Notes: a model not told the origin generated them from the letters alone. DNA of 64,000 nt from DASZUK01 sp963745595 (GCA_963745595.1 CAVUYB010000009.1:1-64000); one strand, 5' to 3'; counted from the first letter of the stretch, positions 35,717-46,016 are shown. Numbers and translations are program-made.

Positions 35717-35760
35717 GGTCAGGCGGGCAAGAACGGCCGGTCAGGTGGGCAAGAACGGCC
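35717..35760 (+). repeat. 22-bp tandem direct repeat before aconitase
   Basis: Two adjacent copies of a 22-bp unit (GGTCAGGCGGGCAAGAACGG plus CC) differ at one base, and a degenerate third copy runs into the start codon at 35781. The position suggests an operator or leader element for acnA. Confidence 0.55.
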
Positions 35761-35780
35761 GGCAGGGGCAGAATGAGCAC

Positions 35781-38495
35781 ATGGCTTCAGACTCCCGTAC
35801 GCATCCCGACAGCTTCGGCGCCCGCTCGACCCTCCCGGTGGGGGACCGGCGGTTCGAGATCTTTCGCCTGAGCGCGCTGCCGGACGCGGCCAACCTGCCG
35901 TACAGCATCAAGGTGCTGCTCGAGAACCTGCTCCGCCACGAGGACGGCCTCCGGGTGTCCGCGGCCGACGTCGGGGCGGCCGCGGCCTGGGGCCAGCACC
36001 CACAGGCCCACGGGGCGAACGCCGGCGACGACGCCAAGGAGATCGCGTTCTCGCCCGAACGCGTGCTCATGCAGGACTTCACCGGCGTGCCGGCGGTGGT
36101 CGACCTGGCGGCGATGCGCGACGCGCTCGCCGCGCTCGGCGGCGACCCGAAGCGGGTCAACCCGCTCGTCCCGGTCGAGCTGGTGATCGACCACTCGGTC
36201 ATCGCCGAGCGGTCGGGGCGGCCGGACGCGTTCGACGAGAACGTCCGCATCGAGTACGAGCGGAACATCGAGCGGTACCAGCTCCTCCGGTGGGCCCAGG
36301 GCTCGTTCGACGGGTTCCGGGTCGTGCCGCCGGGTACGGGCATCTGTCACCAGGTCAACCTGGAGTACCTGTCCCGCGTCGTCTTCGCCACCGACGACAA
36401 CCGGGCGTTCTGCGACACGCTCGTCGGCACGGACTCGCACACGACGATGGTCAACGGCCTTGGCGTGCTCGGCTGGGGCGTCGGCGGGATCGAGGCGGAG
36501 GCGGCGATGCTCGGCCAGCCGCTCTCGATGCTGCTGCCGCCGGTCGTCGGCCTTCGTCTCGACGGCGAGCTGCCGGAGGGCGCGACGGCCACCGACCTCG
36601 TGCTGACGATCACCGAGCTGCTGCGCCACCACGGCGTCGTCGGCAAGTTCGTCGAGGCGTTCGGGCCCGGCGTCGCCGCGGTGCCGCTCGAGAACCGGGC
36701 GACGATCGGCAACATGTCGCCCGAGTACGGGGCGACGTGCACGATCTTCCCGATCGACCAGGCGACGATCGACTACCTGCGGTTCACCGGCCGCGACGAG
36801 GACCACCTGGCCCTGGTCGAGGCCTACGCCAAGGAGCAGGGCCTCTGGCACCGGCCGGACGAGGAGCCGGTCTACTCCGAGACGGTCGCGCTCGACCTGT
36901 CGACGGTCGTCCCGAGCCTGGCCGGCCCGGCCCGGCCGCAGGACCGCGTCTCGCTGGCCGGCGCCGGCCGCGCCTTCCGTGAAGCACTGGGAAGGGAGCC
37001 TCGCTCGGCACCGGCGAACGCCGGCGCGGCGGCACCGGACGGCGAGCACCAGCTGGCCGACGGCGACGTCGTCATCGCGGCGATCACGAGCTGCACGAAC
37101 ACCTCGAACCCGCAGGTGCTCGTGGCCGCCGGTCTGCTCGCCCAGCGGGCGGTCGAGCGTGGCCTGACGACGAAGCCGTGGGTCAAGACGTCGCTCGCCC
37201 CCGGCTCGCGGGTCGTCATGGACTACCTGGAGCGGGCCGGCCTGATCGAGCCGCTCGAGCAGCTCGGCTTCTACCTCGTCGGCTTCGGCTGCACGACGTG
37301 CATCGGCAACTCCGGTCCGCTGCTCGAAGGCCTGTCGGAGACGGTGCAGGCGCACGACCTCTCGGTCGTCTCGGTGCTGTCGGGCAACCGGAACTTCGAA
37401 GGGCGCATCCACCCGGACGTGCGCATGAACTACCTGGCGTCGCCGCCGCTCGTCGTCGCCTACGCGCTGGCCGGGACGATGGACATCGACCTGTCGACCG
37501 ACCCGATCGGCACGGACGCGGCGGGCCACGCGGTCCGGCTGGCCGACCTCTGGCCGAGCGACCAGGAGGTCGCTGACACGATCCGGGCGTCGCTGACGTC
37601 GGAGGAGTTCCGGCGCCGCTACGCGTCGGTCTTCGACGGCGACGAGCTGCTGGCGGTCCGTCACGATCGCCGAGGGGGAGACGTTCGCCTGGGCCGGCGA
37701 CTCGACGTACGTGCTGAAGCCGCCGTTCTTCGATGCGCCGTACTTCGACCGCGGTGCGGCCGAGCCGGCGCCGGTCGACGACATCGACGGCGCCCGGGTG
37801 CTGGCGCGTGCTCGGCGACAGCGTGACGACCGACCACATCTCGCCGGCCGGCTCGATCAAGCCGACGTCACCGGCCGGGCAGTACCTCGTCGAACACGGC
37901 GTCGCCCGCGAGGACTTCAACTCCTACGGCGCCCGCCGCGGCAACCACGAGGTGATGATGCGCGGGCACGTTCGCCAACGTCCGCCTGCGCAACCAGCTG
38001 GCGCCGGGCACCGAGGGCGGCGTCACGCTCCACCTGCCCGACGGCGAGGAGATGTCGATCTACGACGCGTCGATGCGGTACCAGGCCGACGGCGTCCCGC
38101 TCGTCATCCTGGCCGGCAAGGAGTACGGCTCCGGGTCGAGCCGCGACTGGGCGGCCAAGGGCACGCTGCTGCTCGGCGTGCGAGCGGTTGTCGCGGAGAG
38201 CTACGAGCGCATCCACCGGTCGAACCTCGTCGGCATGGGCGTGCTGCCGCTGCAGTTCCCCGCCGGCGAGACCGCGGCGTCGCTCGGCCTGACCGGGCAC
38301 GAGACGTTCTCGATCACCGGCCTGTTGGCCCTCAACGAAGGGGTGCTGCCGAAGGAGGTGGCGGTGCGAGCGACCGCCGAAGACGGCGGCACCACCGAGT
38401 TCGCCGCCCGCGTCCGGATCGACACGCCGATGGAGGCCGAGTACTACCGGCACCGGGGCATCCTGCCCTACGTGCTCCGCCAACTGGCCGGATAA
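35781..38495 (+). CDS. acnA: Aconitate hydratase A (frame disturbed)
   Basis: About 903 residues after removal of single extra bases near 37652, 37806 and 37962, the normal length for the AcnA/IRP family. It isomerises citrate to isocitrate in the TCA cycle using a 4Fe-4S cluster. Visible motifs are GTDSHTTMVNGLGVLGWGVG, the cluster ligands in ITSCTNTSNP and GFGCTTCIGNSGP, and in the swivelling domain KEYGSGSSRDWAAKG. All three shifts occur between the two main domains and restore the frame exactly, so they look like sequencing insertions. A 22-bp tandem repeat precedes the start. Confidence 0.93.
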
Positions 38496-38512
38496 GCAGT
38501 TGGCGGGCTAGC

Positions 38513-39241
38513 TCAGCTCGCCTGGACCCGACGGAAGGCCTCGGCCAGGCGGCCGTCGGGCAGGCCAGCCGACTGGGCGACGCCGGCCGACCACTCGCGG
38601 AGCAGCTTGTCGACGTCCATCGTCGCCGGTGAGCTGGCTGCGGTGGCTCCGCAGCGCCGCCACCTTGCGGTCGAACGTCGCCGTCGTGTCGACGTAGACG
38701 GTCGGCTCCGGGAAGGCCATCAGCCACAGCTCGTCGACGGTGTGCGGCTCGAGCCCCTCGTCGAGCAGCTCGGGGTGGGCGAACGGGTTCCGGGCGTCCG
38801 GGTAGACCGCGTCGGCGGCCGCCTCGGCCGCGGCGAGGTGGTCCGGGTGGCTGGCGAAGACACGGTCCCAGTTCCGCTCCGGTGACTGGGCCAGCACGCG
38901 CTGGGGCCGGAACCGGCGGATCACCCGGCTGATGTCCCGGCGAAGCTCCAAGCTGGCCGTCAGGCGGCCGTCGGGGTAGCCGAGGAACGTGACGTCGGTG
39001 ACGCCGACGATCGCCGCGGCCGCCCGCTGCTCGTCCCGCCGGACCGCGGCCATCGCCGCTCGCGGCAGGTCCCGGTCGCTACCGCCGGCCTCACCGTCGG
39101 TGACGATGCAGTAGGCGACGTCGATCCCGGCGTCGGTGAACGCGGCGACCGTACCGGCGGCCCCGAAGTCGACGTCGTCGGGGTGGGCCGTGACGACGAG
39201 GACCCGGTCGACCCCGTCGCCGGGGAGCCCAGGGCTCGCAT
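38513..39241 (-). CDS. PIG-L/LmbE-family deacetylase (frame disturbed)
   Basis: About 241 residues. The zinc-binding motif AHPDDVDFGAAG and the later HPDHLAAAEAAADAVYP define the LmbE/PIG-L fold, whose members remove acetyl from GlcNAc-type substrates (MshB and Mca in mycothiol metabolism). The last ~40 residues, MDVDKLLREWSAGVAQSAG onward, require removal of one base near 38630. The ATG at 39241 overlaps the helicase TGA (TGATG), but two extra bases between it and VDRVLVVTAHPDD would have to be removed, so the exact start is uncertain. The substrate cannot be told from sequence. Confidence 0.8.
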
Positions 39242-40470
39242 CACCGGAGCGAGGACGCCCTCGTCCGGCGACGGCACCCAGGCGACCAGGTCGGCCAGGC
39301 GCGGGTCGTTCGAGAAGATCTCGACGATCGGGATGCGCAGGCCGAGCCGGCGCTGGATGACCTCGGCCTCGACGACCTGGTTCCACAGCACCAGGGTGGC
39401 GACGATCCCGGCCGAGCCGGCCCGGGCGGTGCGGCCGGAGCGGTGCAGGTACGCCTTCTGGTCCTCCGGCGGGTCGTAGTGGATGACGACGTCGACGCCG
39501 TCGATGTGCAGGCCCCGGGCGGCGACGTCGGTGGCGACGAGCACCGGGAGCTTGCCGGAGGAGAAGTCGGCGAGCGCCCGCTCCCGGTTGGTCTGCCGGA
39601 GGTCGCCGTGGATGGCCGCCGCCTGCACGCCCTCCTTGCCGAGCTGCTCGACCAACCGGTCCGCGCCACGCTTCGTCCGGACGAACACCAGGGCCTTGTC
39701 GTGGGGCCGGCAGATGGCGGCCGCCACCTTCACCTTGTCCATCTGGTGGACCTGGAGGAACCGGTGCTCCATGGCCGCCACCGTCTGGGTGCTGGAGGCG
39801 ACCTCGTGGAGGACCGGGTCGGTCAGGTACCGCTTGACCAGCCGGTCGACCGCGCCGTCGAGGGTGGCCGAGAACAGGAGGGTCTGGTGGGGGCGCTCGA
39901 GCCGGCGCAGGACCCACTCGACCTGGGGCATGAAGCCCATGTCGGCCATCCGGTCGGCCTCGTCGAGCACCAGGATGCTCGAGCGTCGGCCACCGACAGC
40001 TCGCCCCGGTCGCCCAGGTCGATCAGCCGGCCCGGGGTGGCGATGATGACGTCGACCCCCTTGCGTAGCCGGGTGATCTGACGGTCGATGTCGGCGCCGC
40101 CGTAGACCGCGGCCACCCGGAGCCCGATCGCCTCGGCCAGCGGGGCCATGACGTCGTGGACCTGGACGGCCAGCTCCCGGGTCGGCAGCAGGACGAGGGC
40201 GTTCGGCCGGGCCGGGTGCCCCCCCGACGGCTCCTGGCCGGCCAGGGCCTCGGCCGTCCGCTGGAGCAGCGGCAGGCCGAACGCCAGGGTCTTGCCGGAA
40301 CCGGTCTTCGCCTTGCCGCAGACGTCGCGGCCGGCCAGCGCGTCGGCGATCGTCAGGGCCTGGATCGGAAAGGCCGTCGTGATGCCCTGGTCGGCCAGGG
40401 TCTTCGTCAACGGCTCGGCGACACCGAGGGAGTCGAAGCTCCGGACGGTCTCGTAGGTGTCTACGGTCAT
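39241..40470 (-). CDS. DEAD-box RNA helicase (frame disturbed)
   Basis: About 408 residues after removing three extra bases, two near 39987 and one near the 3' end. It starts MTVDTYETVRSFDSLG. The helicase motifs are in order: Q motif FPIQ, Walker A AKTGSGKT, PTRELA, TPGR, DEAD (VLDEADRMADMG), SAT (FSATLDG), ATDVAARG and HRSGRTARAG. It unwinds structured RNA or helps ribosome assembly. The stop overlaps the PIG-L gene start. The start region faces the peroxiredoxin gene across a 211-base divergent promoter region. Confidence 0.88.
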
Positions 40471-40681
40471 TTCCTGCTCTCTCGTCTGGCGGGGCCCGGC
40501 GCCACGAAAGAGAGGAGGGAGGGGCCCTGACGCCAGCCAAAGCCCGGTCGTCAACGGGATTTTACCAGGGCTTCCGGCCGGCCAGGCGTATAACGGGCCG
40601 CTGTGCCAAGCTCGGTGCCCCGTGGTCGGCCGGCCGGCCACCGGGAACCCATCGAAATCACCGGACCACCAGGAGGCAACG

Positions 40682-41150
40682 ATGGCCAGGTTGGAGGCGG
40701 GCGACAAGGCCCCGGCGTTCACGCTCCCGGACCAGGACGCGGCGTCGGTCTCGCTCGAGGACTTCGCCGGCGGCCCCGTCGTCGTCTACTTCTACCCGGC
40801 GGACGACACGCCCGGCTGTACCAAAGAGGCCTGCCAGTTCAACGAGAACCTGCAGCGCGTTCAGTCGCTCCGGAGCCCAGGTGGTCGGCATCTCGCCGGA
40901 CGGCGCGGCCAAGCACACGAAGTTCCGTGAAAAGTACGGCCTGACCTTCCCGCTGCTCTCCGACCCCGAGCACAAGGTCATGGAGGCCTACGGGGCCTGG
41001 GGCGAGAAGACGATGTACGGCAAGAAGACGGTCGGCACGATCCGCTCCACCTTCCTGGTCGACGAGAAGGGGAAGGTCAGCCGAGCCTGGTACAACGTCC
41101 GGGCCGACGGTCACGCGGCGAAGGTGCTCGAGGAGCTGGCCAGCCGCTGA
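40682..41150 (+). CDS. bcp: Thioredoxin-dependent peroxiredoxin, Bcp type (frame disturbed)
   Basis: 155 residues after removal of one extra base near 40873. The start MARLEAGDKAPAFTLPDQD and the active site FYPADDTPGCTKEACQF are typical of the Bcp/PrxQ subfamily, with the peroxidatic cysteine in PGCT and the PrxQ second cysteine five residues later. It reduces hydroperoxides in the cytoplasm. GGAGGCA lies 3-9 bases before the ATG. It is divergent from the DEAD-box helicase gene. Confidence 0.92.
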
Positions 41151-41191
41151 CGCCGGCCGCAGCATCCCGGTCGCCTCGACCGGATGACGAG

Positions 41192-42001
41192 TCAGCGCTG
41201 GTGGGTCGGGCACCAGTAGGTCGTCCGGCCGCCGACCGTCGCCCTCGTCAGCGCGGTGCCGTCCTTCGGGCAGTGGCCGTCGATCCGCCGCTCGGCCATC
41301 AGGTCCCCGGTGTGCGACCCGCCGCGGTCGAGCAGCTGGGCGACCGTGGTCCGGACGTGCCGGTGGAGACGTCGGAGCTCCGCGTCGCTGAGCGAGCCCG
41401 ACGGCCGTTGCGGCGACAGGCCGGCCCGCCACAGGATCTCGTCGACGAGCAGGTTGCCGAGCCCGGCGAGGTGGGACTGGTCCAGGAGCCGGGCCTTGAG
41501 CGGCGGGCCGCCACCCGCCTGGCCGGACAGAGATCGCCGAACGGCCAGCGCCGCCCGGAGCTCCGCCGGCGTGACCGTCGCCGCGTCCGGACCGAGCTGC
41601 TCCTCGGACGGGTCGAGCTCGACCCGTCCGAACCGGCGGGGGTCGTGCAACAGCAGCGACCCGCCGTCGGCGAACCGCAGCCCGAACCGCACCCACTGGC
41701 GGCCGAAGCCGACCGGCGCGTACAGCAGCTCCCCGATCGCCTGCTGGTCGTCGAGGACGAGGTCGCCGGTCATCCCGAACCGCATGCCCAACGTCGGGCC
41801 GCCGTCGACGTCGAGGAGGAGGAGCTTGCCCCGTCGACGGGCGGCCACCAACGAACGCCCGACCAGCACCCGCCGGAGCGCGGCCGGCCGGACCTGGCCC
41901 CGCAGCACATGCGGGTCGGGCACCGCGACGGCCGCGACCGGACGGTACAACGCCTTCTCGGCCAGCCGGCGGTAGTACTCGACCTCCAGCATCTCCGGCA
42001 C
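41192..42001 (-). CDS. Fpg/Nei-family DNA glycosylase
   Basis: 269 residues. I chose the GTG at 42001 because it yields VPEMLEVEYYRR, placing the catalytic Pro2 and Glu3 at the N-terminus as required by the family. Other marks are the beta-hairpin lysine in RRGKLLLLDV, the MRFGMTGDL strand and the H2TH segment LDQSHLAGLGNLLVDEILW. The C-terminal zinc-finger region GHCPKDGTAL and TYWCPTHQR keeps only two of the four usual cysteines, with Asp and His in the other places. The enzyme removes oxidised bases and nicks DNA. It is convergent with bcp. Confidence 0.87.
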   Translation of the reverse strand: MPEMLEVEYYRRLAEKALYRPVAAVAVPDPHVLRGQVRPAALRRVLVGRSLVAARRRGKLLLLDVDGGPTLGMRFGMTGDLVLDDQQAIGELLYAPVGFGRQWVRFGLRFADGGSLLLHDPRRFGRVELDPSEEQLGPDAATVTPAELRAALAVRRSLSGQAGGGPPLKARLLDQSHLAGLGNLLVDEILWRAGLSPQRPSGSLSDAELRRLHRHVRTTVAQLLDRGGSHTGDLMAERRIDGHCPKDGTALTRATVGGRTTYWCPTHQR

Positions 42002-42124
42002 GTCGGGCGACCGTACCGGAGAGCGGTACGCCGATGCCGCGCCGACGGGCGGTGCGCCGTACATCACCGGAAATCAGCCGTTCGATGCGGCGCCGCCAGG
42101 GGGTCGCTGGATAGGGTGGCACCC

Positions 42125-43252
42125 GTGCCTCCCGAGAAGCTCCACTGGTCCCACCTGTACACAGAGGTCGTCACGTCCGGGCTGTGCACCGGCTGCTCGG
42201 CCTGTGTCGTCGTCTGCCCGTACGACGTGCTCGGCTACGACGACACGGACGGCCGGTACAAACCGTTCCACGTCGCCGAGACAGGCGGGACGGACAACTG
42301 CACCCACGGCGTCAAGGGCTGCACGCTGTGCACGCGAGCGTGCCCGAGGTTCCGGACGTGGGAGCCGGAGATCGACCAGTACCTGTTCGGCCGGGAGCGG
42401 ACCGACGACGAGGTCGCCGGGATCGCCCAGGACGTCGTCCTGGCCCGGGCGACCGACCCGGAGCTGCACACCGCCGGCCAGGACGGCGGTTTCGTCTCCG
42501 CCCTGCTCGTCTGGGCGCTCGAGAACGACGTGATCGACGCCGCGCTCGTCTCGGCCCTCGAAGGCGACGGATCGACGTGGAAGGCCCGGCCGGCCGTCGC
42601 CCGCACCCGGGCCGACGTGCTGGCGACGGCCGGGTCGCGGTACACGTACTCGGCCAACCCGATGGCCTACGCCGAGGCCATCGAGGGCGGCGCGGAGCGG
42701 ATCGCCCTCGTCGGGATGGGCTGCCAGGCGTCCGCACCGCCGGTGATGGCCGCCCGCAAGGCCGGCAAGGTGGCCCGTCGGTTCACCCTCTCCATCGGGT
42801 TGCTCTGCTCGAAGACGTTCGACGACGCCATCTTCCCGGAGCTGTTCGAGGCCCGCTACGGGCTGGCTCGCCAGGACATCGTGAAGATGAACATCAAGGG
42901 CGTCTTCCAGGTCTGGACCCGCGACGGCGGCTACCACGAGATCCCGCTCAAAGAGGCCCACGCCTGGACGCGGGAGGGGTGCAAGTCGTGCCCGGACTTC
43001 GCGGCCGAGCACGCCGACATCTCGACCGGCGGGATCGGGGCGTTCAACGACTGGACGCTCACGCTCGTGCGGACCGAACGGGGGCGCGAGGTGTTCCACG
43101 CCATGGTCGCGGCCGACGCGGTCGAGATCCGACCGGCCGACGACGACCCGGGCGCGGTCGCGCTCCTGCGCCGCCTCAGCCGGGTCAGCCGGAAGCGGTG
43201 GCCGGCCACCGCCGTGCCGATGCCCGGCCGCCTGCCGGCACCGACCGCCTGA
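42125..43252 (+). CDS. FrhB-family Fe-S flavoprotein (coenzyme F420 hydrogenase/dehydrogenase beta type)
   Basis: 375 residues from a GTG (PPEKLHWSHLYTEV). Two 4Fe-4S motifs lie near the N-terminus, CTGCSACVVVCP and CTLCTRACPRF. The FrhB N- and C-terminal domains follow, with AGQDGGFVSALLVWALE, GMGCQASAPP, the GLLCSKTF cysteine and CKSCPDFAAEHADIS. Family members transfer electrons between F420H2, flavin and Fe-S partners. Partner and substrate are not evident here, as neighbours are DNA glycosylases. Ability to make F420 is common in actinobacteria but is not shown by this window. Confidence 0.85.
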   Translation: MPPEKLHWSHLYTEVVTSGLCTGCSACVVVCPYDVLGYDDTDGRYKPFHVAETGGTDNCTHGVKGCTLCTRACPRFRTWEPEIDQYLFGRERTDDEVAGIAQDVVLARATDPELHTAGQDGGFVSALLVWALENDVIDAALVSALEGDGSTWKARPAVARTRADVLATAGSRYTYSANPMAYAEAIEGGAERIALVGMGCQASAPPVMAARKAGKVARRFTLSIGLLCSKTFDDAIFPELFEARYGLARQDIVKMNIKGVFQVWTRDGGYHEIPLKEAHAWTREGCKSCPDFAAEHADISTGGIGAFNDWTLTLVRTERGREVFHAMVAADAVEIRPADDDPGAVALLRRLSRVSRKRWPATAVPMPGRLPAPTA

Positions 43253-43285
43253 ACGCCGAACGACGACCCCGCCTCGGGCGCGGTC

Positions 43286-43999
43286 CTACCCGCCGAGTTG
43301 ACGGGCCCGGGAAAACACGGCGTCGAACATCGGCTCGGTGAGGACACCGGTGAACGTGTTCTGCTGGCTCGGGTGGTACGAGCACAGGAGGGTCCGGCCA
43401 TCCGGCAGCGGGTGCTCGGCGAGGTGGGCGAAACGGGGCCGCGGCCGGAGACCGTAGAGACCGGCGACGGCATTGCAGGCGAACTGGCCGAGGACGACGA
43501 CCACCCGGACCCCGGTCAGCAGGCCCAGCTCCCGCCGGAGGTACGGCAGGCACCGCTCCCGCTCGTCGGGCGTCGGCTTGTTGGCCGGCGGCGCACAGCG
43601 GACCGCCGCGGACACCCAGGCTCCACAGAGCTCGAGGCCGTCGTCCCGGGCGACGCTCTGCGGCTGGTTGGCATAGCCGGCCCGCCAGAGCGCGGCGTAG
43701 AGCCAGTCGCCGGAACGGTCGCCGGTGAAGACCCGGCCGGTCCGGTTGGCCCCGTGGGCGGCCGGCGCCAAGCCGACGACGACCAGCCGGGCCGTCGGGT
43801 CGCCGAACCCCGGCGCCGGCCGTCCCCAGTAGGTCTGGCCGGCGAACGACGCCCGAGGATGGGCCGCCACCTCCTCCCGCCAGGCGACGAGCCGCGGGCA
43901 CGCCCGGCAACCGACGATCTCCCGTTCGAGAGCGGCCAATGGTCGCGGCAGCGGTCGGGGCAGTGGCGTCGCGCTCGGAGCCGGAGAGGAGCCGTCCAC
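43286..43999 (-). CDS. Family 5 (UdgB-type) uracil-DNA glycosylase
   Basis: 237 residues from a GTG at 43999. The motifs GLAPAAHGANRTGRVFTGD and SYHPSQQNTFTGVL are diagnostic of UDG family 5, which removes uracil and hypoxanthine from DNA. The Fe-S cluster ligands are in VGCRACPRLVAWRE and AVRCAPPANK. It is convergent with the FrhB-like gene and divergent, by 25 bases, from the histidine phosphatase gene. The open frame extends upstream across that neighbour, so the start is limited by the divergent gene. Confidence 0.9.
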   Translation of the reverse strand: MDGSSPAPSATPLPRPLPRPLAALEREIVGCRACPRLVAWREEVAAHPRASFAGQTYWGRPAPGFGDPTARLVVVGLAPAAHGANRTGRVFTGDRSGDWLYAALWRAGYANQPQSVARDDGLELCGAWVSAAVRCAPPANKPTPDERERCLPYLRRELGLLTGVRVVVVLGQFACNAVAGLYGLRPRPRFAHLAEHPLPDGRTLLCSYHPSQQNTFTGVLTEPMFDAVFSRARQLGG

Positions 44000-44024
44000 G
44001 ACCGGGAGCCTACGATGGGCTCCC

Positions 44025-44663
44025 GTGCCCACCACGCCGAAGCCGACGACGGTGCTGCTCGTTCGCCACGGGCGCACCCCGACCACCGGCGCCGTCCTGC
44101 CGGGCCGTTCCCCCGGCCTCCACCTGGCCGACGAGGGACGCCAGCAGGCCGAGCGGGTCGCCGAACGGATCGGCGCCCTGCGGCACCGACCGAGCGCGGT
44201 CTACGCGTCCCCGCTCGAGCGGACGAAGGAGACGGCCGCGCCGATCGCCCGGGCCGTCGGTGTCCGGGTCCGGACGAAGCCCGGGCTGATCGAGTGCGAC
44301 ATGGGCCGATGGACCGGCGGCCAGTTGAAGCGGCTAGCCCGGACGAACGACTGGCGGACGGTGCAGCGCTGGCCGGGCGGGTTCCGCTTCCCGGACGGCG
44401 AGTCGTTCGCCGAGATGTCCACCCGGGCCACGGCCGCGGTGCTGGAGCTGGTCGCCGCCCACCCGGGCGAAACGATCGTTGCCGTCTCGCACGCCGACCC
44501 GATCAAGGCCGTCGTCGCCACCGCGGCCGGCGTCCCCCTCGACCTCTTCCAACGTCTCGTCGTCTCGCCGTGCTCGGTCACGGCGATCGTCTACGGGGCC
44601 GACGGGCCCCACGTCCTCTGCGTCAACGCGGTGGACTCGTTGACTTCTTTGGAGCTGTCATGA
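44025..44663 (+). CDS. Histidine phosphatase (MSMEG_4193-type phosphomutase-like)
   Basis: 212 residues from a GTG. The catalytic motif LVRHGRTP with its phospho-accepting histidine is at residues ~12-19, YASPLERTKETA follows, and the second histidine lies in VAVSHADPIKAV. It belongs to the phosphoglycerate-mutase/acid-phosphatase branch. Its stop overlaps the DUF3090 ATG (ATGA), and an SCO1664-like gene follows. The same three-gene order is conserved in actinobacteria, where the function is not established. Confidence 0.9.
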   Translation: MPTTPKPTTVLLVRHGRTPTTGAVLPGRSPGLHLADEGRQQAERVAERIGALRHRPSAVYASPLERTKETAAPIARAVGVRVRTKPGLIECDMGRWTGGQLKRLARTNDWRTVQRWPGGFRFPDGESFAEMSTRATAAVLELVAAHPGETIVAVSHADPIKAVVATAAGVPLDLFQRLVVSPCSVTAIVYGADGPHVLCVNAVDSLTSLELS

Positions 44664-45158
44664 GCGACGATCTCGACCTCGAATCCCCCGACCGCTTCTC
44701 GGTCGGGACGGCCGGATCGGTCGGCGACGCGACTGTTCCTGCTCCATTGCCTGCAGGGTCCGGTGTCGCTGACCGTCAAGGTCGAGAAGCAACAGGTCGC
44801 CGTGTTGGCCAGCTATCTCGGACGGCTGGTCCGCGAGCTCGGCCGTCCCGGCCACCTCCCCGACGACCTGGACTTCGACGTCGACGTCGAGCCGGACTGG
44901 GTCGTCGGCACCATCGGCGTCTCCTACGACGACGATCTCGACCGACTGGTCGTCGTCGTCGAGGAGGCCGGCGAAGACGACGAGGACGGCTCGGTGGCCC
45001 GGATCGCCGTCACTCGGGAGCAGGCGGCCGCGTTCGCCATCCGGGCCACCCAGCTGGTCGAGGCCGGGCGGCCACCGTGCCCGCTCTGCGGGCTGCCGCT
45101 CGACCCGTCCGGCCACGACTGCCCGCGTACGAACGGGCACCGGCCGCCGGTCACGTGA
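44660..45158 (+). CDS. DUF3090 family protein (frame disturbed)
   Basis: 165 residues after removing one extra base near 44733. The corrected start is MSDDLDLESPDRFSVGTAG leading into TFLLHCLQGPVSLTVKVEKQ. The C-terminus has a zinc-ribbon-like pair (CPLCGLPLDPSGHDCP). DUF3090 proteins occur almost only in actinobacteria, in this gene neighbourhood. Function is unknown. Confidence 0.88.
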
Positions 45159-45182
45159 CCCCGGTCGCGTGATCCCGGTCCG

Positions 45183-45947
45183 ATGACCCCGAGCCCCATG
45201 ACCCCGAGCCCCACGACGCCAAGCCCGGCCTCCGGAGCGGCCGAGCCGACGGTCGCCGAGATCCTCGGCCGCGGGGAGATGACGGTCCACGGCCGGATCG
45301 CCGGCAGCTCGAACGCCACGCTCCTCGTCACCTGCGCCCTCGGCGACACGGAACGGCTGGCCGTCTACAAGCCGGCCCGGGGCGAGCGCCCGCTCTGGGA
45401 CTTCCCGAACGGGCTGCACCGCCGCGAGGTGGCGGCCTACGTCCTCTCCGAGGCGCTCGGCTGGGCGTTGGTGCCCGAGACGATCGAGCGGCACGAGGCG
45501 CCGTTCGGGCCGGGATCGGTGCAGCGGCTGGTCGTCGAGGACGGGACGTCGCACTACTTCACCCTGCGGGACGACGAGATCTGGCAGCCGACGCTCGCGG
45601 TGATCGCCGCGTTCGACGTCCTGGCCAACAATGCCGACCGCAAGAGCGGGCACGTGCTGCTGGCCGAGGACCGGCTGTGGGCCATCGACCACGGCCTCAC
45701 GTTCCACACCGAGCCGAAGCTCCGCACGGTGATCTGGGACTTCGCCGGCGAGCCGCTGGCCGATGGGCCGCTGGCCGACATCCGTCGGGTCCTCGCCGAC
45801 GGCTGGCCGGACCGACTGGCCGAGCTGCTCGACCCGACCGAGGTCGCCGCGCTCACCGCCCGGGCCGAGGCCCTCGTCGAGGCCGGCGGGCTGCCGGAAC
45901 CGGACGACGACCGGGAGTGGCCGCCCTACCCGTGGCCGCTCGTTTGA
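45183..45947 (+). CDS. SCO1664-like protein with PI3/4-kinase-like fold
   Basis: 254 residues. A short repeat of TPSP at the N-terminus suggests the true start may be a later codon near GAAEPTVAEILGRGEM. The body shows AVYKPARGERPLWDFP (nucleotide-binding lysine), AAFDVLANNADRKSGHVLL (catalytic segment) and WAIDHGLTFH (metal-binding Asp). These match the phosphatidylinositol-kinase-like SCO1664 family, which follows DUF3090 in actinobacteria. The substrate is unknown. Confidence 0.87.
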   Translation: MTPSPMTPSPTTPSPASGAAEPTVAEILGRGEMTVHGRIAGSSNATLLVTCALGDTERLAVYKPARGERPLWDFPNGLHRREVAAYVLSEALGWALVPETIERHEAPFGPGSVQRLVVEDGTSHYFTLRDDEIWQPTLAVIAAFDVLANNADRKSGHVLLAEDRLWAIDHGLTFHTEPKLRTVIWDFAGEPLADGPLADIRRVLADGWPDRLAELLDPTEVAALTARAEALVEAGGLPEPDDDREWPPYPWPLV

Positions 45948-46016
45948 CCCGGCTCGGCGACGGCCGCGTCCCTGCCGGCGACCGCTTGTTTGCCCCGGTT
46001 CGGCGACGGCCGCGTG
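45948..46016 (+). repeat. Short direct repeat in the gap before the acyltransferase
   Basis: Two copies of about 22 bp, with shared core TCGGCGACGGCCGCGT, lie 44 bases apart between the SCO1664-like stop and the acyltransferase promoter region. One copy directly follows the stop codon. No function is evident. Confidence 0.5.

Noticed and set aside
36290..36982. Long antisense and alternate-frame open frames across acnA, argS, the surface genes and others
   Set aside because: In DNA this GC-rich, stop codons are rare in the shadow frames. These products are Arg/Pro/Gly-rich with no domain and overlap well-supported genes.
35781..38495. Aconitase as a true pseudogene
   Set aside because: Three single-base insertions in an otherwise perfect essential gene, with the same error type in many neighbours, fit sequencing error better than decay.
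45948..46016. Attenuator or riboswitch before the acyltransferase
   Set aside because: Only a short direct repeat is present. I could not fold a conserved aptamer or a terminator/antiterminator pair.
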